From positions 62,001-126,000 of the forward strand of contig JAVSLW010000010.1 in assembly GCA_039666455.1 (NCBI GenBank): a stretch of 64,000 nucleotides of DNA. The letters run 5' to 3'. Position numbers and translations under genes: made by a program. A model generated the notes under the pieces. That model made no database searches and had not been told where the DNA came from. It worked only from the letters and a program-made list of their open reading frames with translations. This document shows positions 42,463 to 52,519 of this stretch, piece by piece. The stretch's first letter is position 1. Each line of letters starts with the position of its first letter. This DNA is from Methanobacterium sp. (GTDB lineage Archaea > Methanobacteriota > Methanobacteria > Methanobacteriales > Methanobacteriaceae).

Positions 42463-43707
42463 ATGATAGTAGTAAACAAAGAAGGCTGCATCAGATGCGG
42501 AGCTTGTGAGGGCGTATGTCCAACAGAAGCAATTGCAGTAACTCCTGAAGATGTGATTTACTGTGATATGTGTGCTGGTGAACCAGAACCAAAATGTGTG
42601 GTAACCTGTCCAACAGGTGCTTTAAAAGCAGAAGAAATGATGCTGGGCGACTCGGGCAATGCTCAAACTCGTATAGTGTTCAACCCTTCAGCGTGTAATG
42701 AATGTGGAGAATGTGTAGCTGTCTGTCCTCCAAATGTCTTAAAACTTGAAGAGGGAAAAGTCCAGAAAATTCCTTTACATGGATTCTGTGTAATGTGCCA
42801 GAAATGTGTTGATATCTGTCCAGTTGATGTAATAGGAGTAGAAGGTATTAAGGAGCCTAAAGTCATTGAAAAGGATATCACAGGACCTATAGCCATTATA
42901 GATTGTGTTGGTTGTGGAATGTGTGTCCCTGAATGTCCTGTAGATGCCATAACTCTTCCAGAATTAGGAGAATCTATTGAAATAGATGAGGATGCATGTA
43001 TAAAATGTGGTATATGTGCTCAAACTTGCCCATGGAATGCAGTTTACATATCTGGTAAAGAGCCAGTCAAAAGAAGTAAAGAGATATTAGCATTTGATCT
43101 GGACAAGGAAACATGTATTGGATGTAATTTATGTGTTGAAGCGTGTCCAGGAGACTTTATTAAAGCCAGACCAGCAGATCTTTCAGTAGAACTTCCAAAT
43201 ATCTGTACAGCCTGTGGTTTGTGTGAGAAAGTTTGTCCTGTGGATGCTATAAATCTTGAAGTTGAATTAGGATCTGCCAAACCTGTCAGTGAAGAAGGAC
43301 TTGTATACGACCCTGAAAAGTGTGATTTTATCGGTGCCTGTGCCCAGATATGTCCTAATGAAGCCATACGTGTGGTTACAAAAACTGGTATGAAACTGCC
43401 GGATCAAGAAGAGGTAGACGAAGGTCCATCCTTTGCAATGTGCACCCGATGTGGAGCATGTGCATCTATATGTCCTACTGGAGCCCTTAAAGTATCAGAG
43501 ATGGACAAGGTCGTTGATGGTCAGGTTGCAAAAAGAGAAAGAATAGAGTTTAGTCCAGCATTATGTAATAAATGTGGGGAATGTATTGAAGTATGTCCTT
43601 ACGATATGCTGAAACTCACCGAAGACAAGGTCCCGCTTAAAGGGTTCTGTATCCTTTGTGATCAGTGCATATCTGCCTGTCCAATGAATGCATTGTCTTT
43701 AAAATAG
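42463..43707 (+). CDS. mvhB: Polyferredoxin MvhB
   Basis: This 414-aa protein is made of repeated bacterial-type ferredoxin domains, six double units. I count twelve cysteine groups of the CxxCxxCxxxC kind. One is atypical: the group at [11 protein letters not shown] has a longer first spacing, and the second group is CDMC followed by a longer gap. It accepts and stores electrons next to the Mvh-Hdr complex; the exact role is not settled. It starts 23 nt after mvhA with AGGTGATAATAAA. The second hairpin array begins 44 nt after its stop. Confidence 0.95.
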   Translation: MIVVNKEGCIRCGACEGVCPTEAIAVTPEDVIYCDMCAGEPEPKCVVTCPTGALKAEEMMLGDSGNAQTRIVFNPSACNECGECVAVCPPNVLKLEEGKVQKIPLHGFCVMCQKCVDICPVDVIGVEGIKEPKVIEKDITGPIAIIDCVGCGMCVPECPVDAITLPELGESIEIDEDACIKCGICAQTCPWNAVYISGKEPVKRSKEILAFDLDKETCIGCNLCVEACPGDFIKARPADLSVELPNICTACGLCEKVCPVDAINLEVELGSAKPVSEEGLVYDPEKCDFIGACAQICPNEAIRVVTKTGMKLPDQEEVDEGPSFAMCTRCGACASICPTGALKVSEMDKVVDGQVAKRERIEFSPALCNKCGECIEVCPYDMLKLTEDKVPLKGFCILCDQCISACPMNALSLK

Positions 43708-43750
43708 GTAAACACTGGTGGTTTATTCTACAAGCCCTCGAAAATCCATG

Positions 43751-43906
43751 CCCCTGAAATTCGTAGAATTTCCGAGGGGCCCCAAACACCATGTGTTTGG
43801 GGCTGCACAAAACCACCAAAAATCCACGATTTTTGTAAGATAGAAAATGCAAGGCATTTTCTATATTTTCAATTTCATGGCCCGAAAAATCTACGATTTT
43901 AAACGG
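43751..43906. repeat. Tandem array of five palindromes (hairpin array B)
   Basis: Five consecutive inverted repeats follow mvhB. They are GAAATTC-gta-GAATTTC inside CCCCT/AGGGG (43751-43779), CCCCAAACAC-cat-GTGTTTGGGG (43780-43802), CAAAAATC-cac-GATTTTTG (43817-43835), TAGAAAATGC-aag-GCATTTTCTA (43841-43863) and AAAATC-tac-GATTTT within CCG/CGG (43882-43906). All have 3-nt loops. The CAAACAC/GTGTTTG stem also occurs twice in array A. A half unit cgaaaatc stands at 43739-43746. Confidence 0.85.
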
Positions 43907-44132
43907 CTATTTTATTTTATTTATTTGATATTTTAATCTATTTTTTACAGGTTTTTTAGTGTTTATTAAATTAGACATCTTATAAAGCTATTTAAGGCCA
44001 ATTTAATGTTTCATTTTTAATATTCGAAATATTTTATCCTTGATCAACCGATTAACCATGTATAAAATTTTAAATATCTTGAAATTTATATTTAAATATA
44101 AATCAGTTTCAAAATCATGCACGAGGTGTTTT

Positions 44133-44399
44133 ATGTTCATTGCTACACTGGTTGGAATATTTAAATTAGAAGAATTACCTCAAGAATACGCCCCTTTTGT
44201 AAGATACAAGGCCTCTCTTGAAGATAGAGACATTGATGAAAACGAAAAAATTGCAATTTTAAATATAAAGGGTACACAAAGCTATCATGCCCTATTACTG
44301 AGCTCTTATCAGAATATTACAGAAATAGAAAACGAATTAAAAGAAGCCCATGCAAAACTTAATTATAACACGAAAAAAATTCTGGAAGGACATTTATGA
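44133..44399 (+). CDS. Conserved methanogen protein, DUF749-like
   Basis: This 88-aa protein begins MFIATLVGIFKLEELPQEY and contains NIKGTQSYHALLLSSYQNI. It resembles the small DUF749 family of methanogens as I remember it; function unknown. ATG 44133 follows GAGGTGTTTT, which is a much better start than the frame to 44040. The ATG of the following gene overlaps its stop codon, so the two are translationally coupled. Confidence 0.65.
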   Translation: MFIATLVGIFKLEELPQEYAPFVRYKASLEDRDIDENEKIAILNIKGTQSYHALLLSSYQNITEIENELKEAHAKLNYNTKKILEGHL

Positions 44400-44923
44400 A
44401 GGATTTACCAGTAGAACAAACATGGCTGGTCCTTGTAGATCTTTTAACCGACCTTAGAAAAAAGGAAAAGCAGATTCCAGATGAAGTAACCAGAAATCTT
44501 AGACTGGCAAAAAGCACTATAAACTTCTATAAATCTGATCCCACTAATCCTGAAATGATGAGGGAACTTAAAAGAATTAATGACTTTTTAAACTCAAGTC
44601 AGGACACTCTTATTGACATTGCTGAGGAAGTTAATATCGAATACAGGGATGAATGGCTACAAAAACTGATGAGAGCATCAAGAGGAGAAAAAGTGGTTGA
44701 AAAACAGGATATTTCTCCCAGATTCGTGGTTGGTGCACCTGCAGGTTTTTCAATGGTTAGAGTTACTTTTAAAGAGCCACTATCTGAAGAAAGGTTGAAT
44801 GACATTGCAGAAACCCACGGAGTTATAATTGAATTTGAAGAAGATGACGTGGTTGCAATTTATGGGGATAAAGACAATGTAAAAAAGAGTTTAAAGGAAA
44901 TAGCTTCATTTTTCAAGGAATGA
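44396..44923 (+). CDS. Conserved methanogen protein, DUF2096-like
   Basis: The protein has 175 aa. It begins MKDLPVEQTWLVLVDLLTDL, continues LRLAKSTINFYKSDPTNPEMM, and resembles the DUF2096 family restricted to methanogens, of unknown function. It is soluble, with no cysteine clusters. The C-terminal half has alternating strands and a helix (VGAPAGFSMVRVTFKEPL) compatible with an alpha/beta ligand-binding fold. It overlaps the previous gene by four bases. Confidence 0.68.
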   Translation: MKDLPVEQTWLVLVDLLTDLRKKEKQIPDEVTRNLRLAKSTINFYKSDPTNPEMMRELKRINDFLNSSQDTLIDIAEEVNIEYRDEWLQKLMRASRGEKVVEKQDISPRFVVGAPAGFSMVRVTFKEPLSEERLNDIAETHGVIIEFEEDDVVAIYGDKDNVKKSLKEIASFFKE

Positions 44924-44966
44924 TTATTCATTAAAATGCTTTTTTATAAGATCATGGAGATTAGAG

Positions 44967-45635
44967 ATGAAAATTCTTGTAATGGGAGATATACATGGAC
45001 AATGCCCGAACATATTCAATTATCTTCAAAAAAATAAAGTAGACCTCATAATATTAACTGGTGACATAACTCATTTTGGGCCTGAAAAATTAGGAGAAGA
45101 GATATTAAAGGAGATATGCATCTTTGAAACCCTAACTCTGACCATTCCAGGTAACTGTGACCAGACATATATTTACGGCGAAATAGAAAATTCTAATGCC
45201 ATCAACATCCACAATAAATCACTGATAATAAAAAATATAGGTATATGTGGATTCGGAGGTTCGAATCCAACTCCTTTTAACACCCCTCTTGAATTTGCTG
45301 AAATACAGATATACAGTCAGCTTGAAAAATTGATGAGCGAAATAGAAAATCAGGAGATAAGGATACTTGTTACCCATGCACCACCCTGGAACACCAGAGC
45401 TGATATTTTATCTTCAGGCCATCATGCTGGAAGTGAAAGCATCAGAAAAATAATAGAAGAATATCAACCAACATTAAATGTATGCGGCCATATACATGAA
45501 TCAAAGGCAATTGACAAAATAGGGGATACTATTATCATAAATCCGGGAGAATCTTCGAAAGGGTTTGCCAGTATCATAGAAATAGAAAACAGAAATGGAA
45601 ATGTGAAGATATTTCCAGAACTTATACATGTTTAA
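44967..45635 (+). CDS. Calcineurin-like metallophosphoesterase
   Basis: The protein has 222 aa with the phosphodiesterase motifs in order: GDIHGQ, TGDITHFG, PGNCD, THAPP and GHIHES. Archaeal members of this group are YfcE-like or 2',3'-phosphodiesterase-like; the substrate cannot be told. GGAGATTAGAG precedes the ATG. It lies 43 nt after the DUF2096 gene in the same direction. Confidence 0.85.
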   Translation: MKILVMGDIHGQCPNIFNYLQKNKVDLIILTGDITHFGPEKLGEEILKEICIFETLTLTIPGNCDQTYIYGEIENSNAINIHNKSLIIKNIGICGFGGSNPTPFNTPLEFAEIQIYSQLEKLMSEIENQEIRILVTHAPPWNTRADILSSGHHAGSESIRKIIEEYQPTLNVCGHIHESKAIDKIGDTIIINPGESSKGFASIIEIENRNGNVKIFPELIHV

Positions 45636-45860
45636 AACGCGTGATCAGCAGATTCAAAAATATAATTTAAATTCTTTTTATCTAAAAAATAGTATAAGTA
45701 TTTAAGGCAATAATCCTAAAAGATAGAAATGTAACTCTTACGTTATGCGTGCTGTTATTTAACCTAAATGGGCAGGTATAATCTAAAATTTAAATTATAT
45801 GATAAAACTTCCTCTAAAAATATAAAATAAAACAATTATCATTCTGTTTGGGGTGTAAAA

Positions 45861-46784
45861 TTGAAAATGATAATGGTAGAAGGTAAAGTTAGCGGAAAAA
45901 AGTACACAGAACCATTTTCTAAAGGAGTTCTTGCAAGATCTTTAACTCGTGCAGAAATGGATCCAAACAAGGCATATACTTTTGCATCTCAAATAGAATC
46001 TTATTTAAGAAAAGAAGGTATTGAAATCATTAGTCTGGATGATTTGATTGATATTGTCCGTGCAAAGCTAAAAAGAGAGAACTGGGAAATTGCTGAAAAG
46101 TATGGTATGTGGAGAAGGATCCGTAAATGTAGAGAACCTCTGATAATACTTATTGGGGGAGCTTCTGGAGTTGGAACGTCATCAATTGCTTTTGAAGTAG
46201 CAAACCGACTTGGAATACGGAACATGACCAGCACGGATATAATAAGAGAAGTTATGCGTAAAATGGTATCAAAAGAACTTCTACCAACCATATTTGAATC
46301 AAGCTACACTGCATATAAATCTTTAAGAATCCCCCCTCCACCTGAACTTGATGAAGTGCTCATAGGATTTAGAGACCATGTTGATACAGTCAGCGTGGGT
46401 GTGGAAGCAGTGATTGAAAGAGCTTTAAAAGAAGGGGTCAGCATTGTAATCGAAGGCGTCCATATAGTGCCTGGCTTTATTAATGAAGGCCTTGTAAATA
46501 AACATAATGTTGCAATGTTCATTTTAACTTTGTCTGATGAAGAAGTCCATAAAGGAAGATTTTATTCAAGATGCAGGCAGCTATGGGCACGAAGACCTCT
46601 TCAAAGATATATGAATTACTTTGGAGCCATTCGAAGAACACACAAATACTTTAAAAGCCAGGCTAAAAAGTATGATATACCCACCATTGAAAACATAGAC
46701 GTTACCACAACAATTGATTGTATAATAGGAAATCTTACCAAGACTTATGGAAGTGAAGAAGATGTTAGAGAAGCACAAAGTTAA
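45861..46784 (+). CDS. pgk2: 2-phosphoglycerate kinase
   Basis: This 307-aa P-loop kinase carries [17 protein letters not shown]. The enzyme phosphorylates 2-phosphoglycerate to 2,3-bisphosphoglycerate, the precursor of cyclic 2,3-diphosphoglycerate, a solute of Methanobacteriales. An N-terminal ATP-cone-like region ([19 protein letters not shown]) precedes the kinase domain. Start candidates are TTG 45861, with GGGGTG upstream, and ATG at 45867 or 45873. Its 3' end overlaps the CBS gene. Confidence 0.9.
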   Translation: MKMIMVEGKVSGKKYTEPFSKGVLARSLTRAEMDPNKAYTFASQIESYLRKEGIEIISLDDLIDIVRAKLKRENWEIAEKYGMWRRIRKCREPLIILIGGASGVGTSSIAFEVANRLGIRNMTSTDIIREVMRKMVSKELLPTIFESSYTAYKSLRIPPPPELDEVLIGFRDHVDTVSVGVEAVIERALKEGVSIVIEGVHIVPGFINEGLVNKHNVAMFILTLSDEEVHKGRFYSRCRQLWARRPLQRYMNYFGAIRRTHKYFKSQAKKYDIPTIENIDVTTTIDCIIGNLTKTYGSEEDVREAQS

Positions 46785-47160
46785 AGAAGTGATGAGTAAA
46801 GACGTTATAACAGTTTCTCCAGAAGAAGATGTTGTCTTTGCATTTGAAAAATTGATGAAATACAAAGTAAGTTCTCTTCCTGTTGTCGATGATTATGGGA
46901 AACTTGTAGGTATCGTAACAGCTACAGATCTGGGGCATAACCTTATTCTTGATAAATATGAGCTTGGAACAACAGTTTCAGAGGTAATGGTTACAAATGT
47001 AGGGTGTATAGGGCCAGAAGATAGTCTTCAAACCGCTGTTAAAAAAATGAAAGAATACGGTGCTGGTGAAGAAATAGTGAATCAGCTGGTTGTGGTTGAT
47101 GACCATAAAATAAAAGGAATTATCTCAGATGGAGATATTATAAAAGCATTGATAAGTTAA
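46762..47160 (+). CDS. CBS domain pair protein
   Basis: The protein has 132 aa and two CBS domains, each with the [18 protein letters not shown] type of opening, the first containing [21 protein letters not shown] and the second [16 protein letters not shown]. Paired CBS domains bind adenosine nucleotides and regulate partner proteins. ATG 46762 is chosen because GGAAGTGA lies upstream; an ATG at 46747 is also in frame. It overlaps the end of pgk2 by 23 nt and the end of the convergent phosphate transporter by 36 nt, an unusually dense arrangement. Confidence 0.83.
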   Translation: MLEKHKVKEVMSKDVITVSPEEDVVFAFEKLMKYKVSSLPVVDDYGKLVGIVTATDLGHNLILDKYELGTTVSEVMVTNVGCIGPEDSLQTAVKKMKEYGAGEEIVNQLVVVDDHKIKGIISDGDIIKALIS

Positions 47161-48120
47161 TCCAGTTAGAATTCCAGAAATTATTGCGCATGCTGGAAAT
47201 GTAAAAACCCATGATGAAAGAATTTGTTTTACAACATCGCCACCAACATCACTGGTTCTTCTTGCAAGGCCAACTCCAATTACAGAGCCAACAAGCGTCT
47301 GAGTTGGAGATATAGGCATTCCTAAAAATGCAAAAGTTAAAATAACTGATGCTGCAGATATCTGGGCTGAAACTCCCCTTGTAGGAACTAAATTAGTTAT
47401 TCTTTTTCCAACAGTTCCAACAATTCTATTTCCAGCAATCAGTATGCCGGTAACAAGTCCAAAAGTGCCTAAAAGTTTTATATCTGTACCTGTACCGATT
47501 CCCATGACTGCAATCATCACCCCTGTTGCAGCAGCAATATCTATAGCACCTATACCTAAAGCAGCGAAACAGGAACTTAGAATCTGTATATAAGAAAAAA
47601 TCTTTTCAATCCTACCACTAACAGCGATATTTTGGACTTTTTCAAGTATAAGACTCCTCAAAGAATAATAAAATATGAATCCAATTAAAGCACCTAATAG
47701 TGGTGATGAAACCCAGCTTAAACCTATAACCAGTAAAGAATTCCACTTAATATTATTTAAACCTGCATAAACGAGTCCATATCCAAATATGGCTCCAACT
47801 ATGGAATGGCTTCCAGAAACTGGTGTTTTTCTTAAAATAGAAATACTCACCCATAATCCTGCCGTTAAGGTTGTTATTACTGCTCCTATGGGTGTTATAA
47901 AGTAAATATCAACTATTCCTCCAGATATGGTTTTAATAACATTACTGCTTAAAAATATTGCACCCAGGAACATAAATAAAGCTCCAACAATGAGAGCCTG
48001 CCTCATTTTAATAACACCACTTCCTACAGCAGTTCCCATTGAATTTCCAATATCATTAGCTCCAATGTTACTTGCAAGATAAACGCCGGTTAGAACTCCA
48101 ATTATCAGTAACCATTCCAT
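47125..48120 (-). CDS. Inorganic phosphate transporter, PiT family
   Basis: This 331-aa membrane protein has ten or more helices and the two PiT repeats. The first has GANDIGNSMGTAVGSG, with PVSGSHSIVGAIFGYG following, and the second half has RIVGTVGKRITNLVPTRG and ISPTQTLVGSVIGVGLARR. It imports phosphate with a cation. The gene converges with and overlaps the CBS protein gene, so their 3' ends share sequence. A phosphate role fits ppk1 and ppx 10 kb away, but they are not linked as an operon. Confidence 0.9.
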   Translation of the reverse strand: MEWLLIIGVLTGVYLASNIGANDIGNSMGTAVGSGVIKMRQALIVGALFMFLGAIFLSSNVIKTISGGIVDIYFITPIGAVITTLTAGLWVSISILRKTPVSGSHSIVGAIFGYGLVYAGLNNIKWNSLLVIGLSWVSSPLLGALIGFIFYYSLRSLILEKVQNIAVSGRIEKIFSYIQILSSCFAALGIGAIDIAAATGVMIAVMGIGTGTDIKLLGTFGLVTGILIAGNRIVGTVGKRITNLVPTRGVSAQISAASVILTFAFLGMPISPTQTLVGSVIGVGLARRTSDVGGDVVKQILSSWVFTFPACAIISGILTGLTYQCFYNISI

Positions 48121-48251
48121 GCATATCTTATGAATTCTGTTTAATTTAAAATTAAGGAATAAAAGAATTTAAAACTTAGATAAATAGCCCGAAATAATTG
48201 GAAAAAAAATTTGATCAAAAGGTTCAAATACTATAATATCAATATCTATTA

Positions 48252-48560
<309 letters not shown>

Positions 48561-48658
48561 ATTTTCATAAAACCAAATTAATATAGAAACAAAACCAAAA
48601 CTATTATAAGTAATTAAAAACAATCATCCTTTTTACCCAACAATTTTTAAATCTATCT

Positions 48659-48743
<85 letters not shown>

Positions 48744-48773
48744 CTCAAAAATTCAAAGTTTTTGTATGTTTCC

Positions 48774-49604
48774 CTAAGAACCTATTTTTTTACTTCCATA
48801 CTTCCTTACATGCTCCCATGCATTTTTATATTTTTCGGGTGTTCTATCTTTTTTATATAGGGATACATCTTTCCTATCAAAAACCTTTCTATCTTCTCCA
48901 ACCGGACAAACCTTTATACAAATGCCACAGGGAGATCTGTATTCTTCTCGAAGCTTTTTACTCCTTTTTGCACAAAGTATTTTATCTATTGGTAATGGGA
49001 ATTCTTCTTTTATTGCCCCGACAGGACATTCTTTTACGCATAAAAGGCATTTTGTACACAAATCTATGGGTTTAACTGGATCTCCATCTATCTCAGCTTG
49101 TGTAAATATTGATGTAAATCTAACTCTTGACCCATATTCTGGAGTTAAAAGCACATTATTCTGGCCGAAAGAGCCCAAACCTGCAAGATATGCTGCATGC
49201 TTGTGTGAAAAGAATGCACATGGTTTTTCAAGCAGTACATCTATATCACCATAACAGTCCCTTGGAACATAAATTGAAGGATAACCTTTTTCAGTTAAAA
49301 AATTTGAAATTCCATATGCCTTTAAGTCAAGTGCATTATTTACAGTCTCATACAGCTTATGGTAATATATTGAAGGCGCAGTTTCTACTATTGGAAGCTG
49401 TACCGGAAGCCCTATTACAATAACTGTTTTTGCTTCTGGATAAATTGACTGTGGCCAGAATTCTTCAGGTATCCATTCATTAAATTTATTTGGAAGCTCT
49501 TCTGGAGGATTTTCCCATCTACTAACTGGAGCAAAACCCAACATCTTAATTCCAAGTTCTTCACATTGTTTAATAATTTCTTTTTTAAGATTTTTAGATT
49601 TCAT
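48774..49604 (-). CDS. 4Fe-4S protein of the epoxyqueuosine reductase (QueG)-like family
   Basis: The protein has 276 aa. The N-terminal two thirds (MLGFAPVSRWENPPEELP, VIVIGLPVQLP and GLGSFGQNNVLLTPEYGSRVR) resemble QueG-type cobalamin-dependent proteins and their methanogen relatives. Two cluster motifs follow: CTKCLLCVKECPVG and CGICIKVCPVG. Archaea lack queuosine, so the substrate must differ; a redox role with an unknown substrate is the honest statement. No ribosome binding site is visible before the start. Confidence 0.75.
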   Translation of the reverse strand: MKSKNLKKEIIKQCEELGIKMLGFAPVSRWENPPEELPNKFNEWIPEEFWPQSIYPEAKTVIVIGLPVQLPIVETAPSIYYHKLYETVNNALDLKAYGISNFLTEKGYPSIYVPRDCYGDIDVLLEKPCAFFSHKHAAYLAGLGSFGQNNVLLTPEYGSRVRFTSIFTQAEIDGDPVKPIDLCTKCLLCVKECPVGAIKEEFPLPIDKILCAKRSKKLREEYRSPCGICIKVCPVGEDRKVFDRKDVSLYKKDRTPEKYKNAWEHVRKYGSKKIGS

Positions 49605-49680
49605 ACATAGTTAAAGTATAAGGTTTAAAAACTTCAAAAGATATGTTTAATAACTCTGGAGATAAGCGTGGAATATTTTT

Positions 49681-49863
49681 TTATTCATTTAACTTTATAA
49701 AAATACTGTGTTTATCCAGGTCAAGTTCAACTATCTTTCCTTCCAGTTTTTTTTCCTGACCTAATATATCTATGAGATTTATTTTTTCTCCATCTATTTT
49801 AATATGTAAGATATCTTCCATGATGGTATCACCATCTGTTGAATAAACTGTTGATTCACACAC
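49681..49863 (-). CDS. CooT-like small protein
   Basis: The product has 60 aa, beginning MCESTVYSTDGD, with IMEDILHIKIDGEKINLIDILGQEKK and ending SIFIKLNE. Length, the cysteine at position 2 and the layout of short strands match the CooT family, which includes nickel-binding proteins of anaerobes. A nickel role would suit an organism rich in Ni enzymes, but metal binding here is inference. It begins at GTG with AAGTGATAAA upstream. Confidence 0.7.
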   Translation of the reverse strand: MCESTVYSTDGDTIMEDILHIKIDGEKINLIDILGQEKKLEGKIVELDLDKHSIFIKLNE

Positions 49864-49909
49864 TTTATCACTTCTTTATTTATGATTTTTACAAAATAAA
49901 ATAAAAGGA

Positions 49910-49963
49910 GCCGTCGAAAATCAGAGATTTCAGGGGCATGTAAATCGAATAATCGAATGCCCC
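49910..49963. repeat. Palindrome between CooT-like gene and hdrB
   Basis: The first part repeats the 21 bases found at 33688-33708 (AAATC-aga-GATTT stem). Next, GGGGCAT (49933-49939) pairs with ATGCCCC (49957-49963) around a 17-nt loop. It lies 33 nt before the hdrB stop codon, on the 3' side of the hdr genes. Confidence 0.55.
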
Positions 49964-49995
49964 AAAATCCAAGCTCTCAATTTTCGAATGAATTT

Positions 49996-50919
49996 TTATT
50001 CTCCGCCGGTTATTTTGTCTAATTCTTCAATTTCCTCAAGTGAACATTTTTCGAGGGCTGGGTCCACACAGATCTGGTGCACATCTACAGTCAGATCTTC
50101 AGGACTGTATCCCATTGCAAGACCCAAAAACTGAGCAAGATGGAAAACAGGTATGTTAAATTCATCTCCCCACTTGCTTTTGATTTCTGTTTGACCCACA
50201 TCAAACTGCAGGTGGCAGAAAGGACACACATTTACAATAACATCTACGCCAGCGTCTGTCATGTTGGTTAGCTTTTCTTTTGTGAAGTCTAAAGCATTTT
50301 CTAAGTCTCTTGAACGTACTCCCCCACCAGCACCACAGCACATCATTTTATCTCTGTAATTTACAGATTTTGCACCGGTTGCCTCAACAATTTCATCTAA
50401 AATTGTTGGTTTTTCTGCATTATCGATTTGGATATCTTTTGTTGGTCTTAAGAAGTGGCATCCATAGTGAACACCGACATTAAGGTCGTCCAGAGGTGTG
50501 GTTACAGCTTCAGATATTTTATCAAGACCTACTTCGTTGTACAGTACTTCTGCAAAGTGTCTTACATTAACATTACCTTTATACTCTCTGCTTACTTCAG
50601 ATAGAACTTCGTTTATTTTTGCCTTAGATTCTTCATCACCATGTAATTCATGGTTAGTTTCAAATAATGTGCCGAAACATCCGTTACATTCGGTCATTAT
50701 GTCCATTCCCATATCTTCTGCAATGGTGATGTTTCTTGCTGCTATCGAAAGCCAGCTGGTCTTATCGAATGATCCAAACACACCAGGTGCAGGGCAGCAG
50801 GAAGCTCCTTCCATATCATGAAGAGTTATACCAAACTTTTCAAACATTACTCTTGTTGCCTTTTCAATTCCCGGGTATCTGTTGTTCATTATACATCCTA
50901 AAAAATATGCAAGATCCAT
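49996..50919 (-). CDS. hdrB: CoB-CoM heterodisulfide reductase subunit B
   Basis: HdrB reduces the CoM-S-S-CoB heterodisulfide at noncubane [4Fe-4S] clusters. The 307-aa protein has two cysteine-rich CCG motifs: the first spans GASCCPAPG and CNGCFG, the second MMCCGAGGG and VCPFCHLQFD. The start follows GGAGGAAATAAA. It begins 12 nt after the hdrC stop, so the order of transcription is hdrC then hdrB. HdrA is encoded 13 kb away on the other strand. Confidence 0.96.
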   Translation of the reverse strand: MDLAYFLGCIMNNRYPGIEKATRVMFEKFGITLHDMEGASCCPAPGVFGSFDKTSWLSIAARNITIAEDMGMDIMTECNGCFGTLFETNHELHGDEESKAKINEVLSEVSREYKGNVNVRHFAEVLYNEVGLDKISEAVTTPLDDLNVGVHYGCHFLRPTKDIQIDNAEKPTILDEIVEATGAKSVNYRDKMMCCGAGGGVRSRDLENALDFTKEKLTNMTDAGVDVIVNVCPFCHLQFDVGQTEIKSKWGDEFNIPVFHLAQFLGLAMGYSPEDLTVDVHQICVDPALEKCSLEEIEELDKITGGE

Positions 50920-50931
50920 TTTATTTCCTCC

Positions 50932-51774
50932 TTATTCTAATTCTCCGGTTTCCCAGTTGTATCCAATTAAACTGTCAAATCCTGTTTTCTTGAGTATATT
51001 CTGTACCTCTTCCAGTGCTTCAGGGAATTCATGGGTGGTTGGTGGCAATTCTCCCAATCCTACTCTTTTTCTAAGTTCCATTGTAGCATCATTAATGGGT
51101 ACACCATGTCCGGTTTTTAATACAAATGAGCCCACCATTTTGTGTGCCGGCGCCATTTTTCCTGCCCTGGATTGCATGTTTCTTATTGCTTTAACTACAT
51201 CCACAATTTCAACACCTCTCGGGCATCTTTCCTGACATGTGTAGCATGTAACACATTCCCAGATGGTTTCATCGTTTAAAACTTCCTCTTTAAGTCCATA
51301 ATTTGCCTTTCTTATGATACTTCTTATTCTGTATGGGGTTCTTTTTCCAGATGGACATGATCCAGTACATGTCCCGCACTGGTAGCATAAAGCTATTGTT
51401 TCCACACCAGCGTCAATGATGCTTTGTTGAAATGTTGGATCTATTTTTTCAGCAACTACTAAATTTTCATCTTTATTGAGTAAAGTCATATTTACACTTC
51501 CTTTGGGTTTGGGGTTTTCTTTTTTGGCTTCTTCAATAACTTCTGTTTCAGGTTCTACTTTTTCAGTTTCTTCTTGAACTTCAGGGGTTTTTGTTTCTTC
51601 TCTCTTTTTTTCTACGGTAGCTACAGCTTTAACTTTTTCTACTGCAGGGACGGTTTCTTGTTTTGTTTCTGATTCACTGGTTTTTGGTGATTCTGTACTT
51701 TCTGTTTCAGTGTTTTTATCCTTTTTTGCCTCTTCCCCAGTTAAAAAATCTTTCAAACGTTTTAGTACATTCAT
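50932..51774 (-). CDS. hdrC: Heterodisulfide reductase subunit C with a charged N-terminal extension
   Basis: The C-terminal 185 residues are a standard HdrC, beginning MTLLNKDENLVVAEKIDPTF, with two [4Fe-4S] ligand sets CYQCGTCTGSC and CVTCYTCQERC. About 95 residues precede this, rich in Glu, Lys, Thr and Pro. The internal ATG at 51489 has GGAAGTG seven bases upstream, and a protein from there would have the length known for other Methanobacteriales HdrC. The outer start at 51774 has only a weak upstream sequence. Which start is used, or whether both are, cannot be decided here. Confidence 0.9.
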   Translation of the reverse strand: MNVLKRLKDFLTGEEAKKDKNTETESTESPKTSESETKQETVPAVEKVKAVATVEKKREETKTPEVQEETEKVEPETEVIEEAKKENPKPKGSVNMTLLNKDENLVVAEKIDPTFQQSIIDAGVETIALCYQCGTCTGSCPSGKRTPYRIRSIIRKANYGLKEEVLNDETIWECVTCYTCQERCPRGVEIVDVVKAIRNMQSRAGKMAPAHKMVGSFVLKTGHGVPINDATMELRKRVGLGELPPTTHEFPEALEEVQNILKKTGFDSLIGYNWETGELE

Positions 51775-51964
51775 TCTTTTTCACGCCCGTGAATACAGGG
51801 TTTATGTGAAAACTTGTAATTTTCATACATAGGTTGATGATCTCAATATATATACATTACGAAAATTTTGCTAACTGTAACCTTTTTGATGACACATTCT
51901 AAATTTTGGAAAAATGTAGAATAAGATAATATTTAAAAACTCCAAAATTCAAGGAAAAATCAGT

Positions 51965-52519
51965 ATGAATGAAAAATTAAAAAGCTGGAGTGAAATAAAG
52001 GAGGAAAAAGGCTTTTATGCATACATACCCTCTGGAATTACTTCAATACGGATTATATTAACGCCTTTGTTTTTATATACACTACTTAATGATTTAAACT
52101 TGTTTACAATCCCATTATTTCTATTTCTATGTTTAACCGATTTTATAGATGGTTATTTTGCAAGAAAACTGAATATTTCATCATCTTTCGGAGCATATTT
52201 TGATACAACTGCTGATTTTATCCTGATTTTAACTGCTTTTACAGCTTTTGTTATAAAAGGAATTTATCCTTACTGGATATTGTTTTTGATAATATTCATG
52301 TTTTTACAGTTTATTTTAACTTCAAAGATTAAAATATTGGTTTATGATCATGTAGGTAAATATTTTGGAAGCATCCTGTTTGGAGGGGCTTTAATTACTT
52401 TATTATTTGATAATATATCGTTATATGGTTATATACTCACTCTTATTGTCCTGACTTCAACTGTATCATTGGTAAGTCGTTATATAAGTTTATCCCTCTT
52501 TGGGAAAATAAAAAATTAA
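51965..52519 (+). CDS. CDP-alcohol phosphatidyltransferase family protein
   Basis: The product has 184 aa with about five transmembrane helices. The catalytic signature DFIDGYFARKLNISSSFGAYFDTTAD fits the D(x)2DG(x)2AR(x)8G(x)3D(x)3D pattern for transfer of a phosphoalcohol from a CDP-lipid. In archaea it would act on CDP-archaeol or a related donor; the acceptor alcohol cannot be read from sequence. It starts 190 nt from hdrC, divergently. Confidence 0.85.
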   Translation: MNEKLKSWSEIKEEKGFYAYIPSGITSIRIILTPLFLYTLLNDLNLFTIPLFLFLCLTDFIDGYFARKLNISSSFGAYFDTTADFILILTAFTAFVIKGIYPYWILFLIIFMFLQFILTSKIKILVYDHVGKYFGSILFGGALITLLFDNISLYGYILTLIVLTSTVSLVSRYISLSLFGKIKN

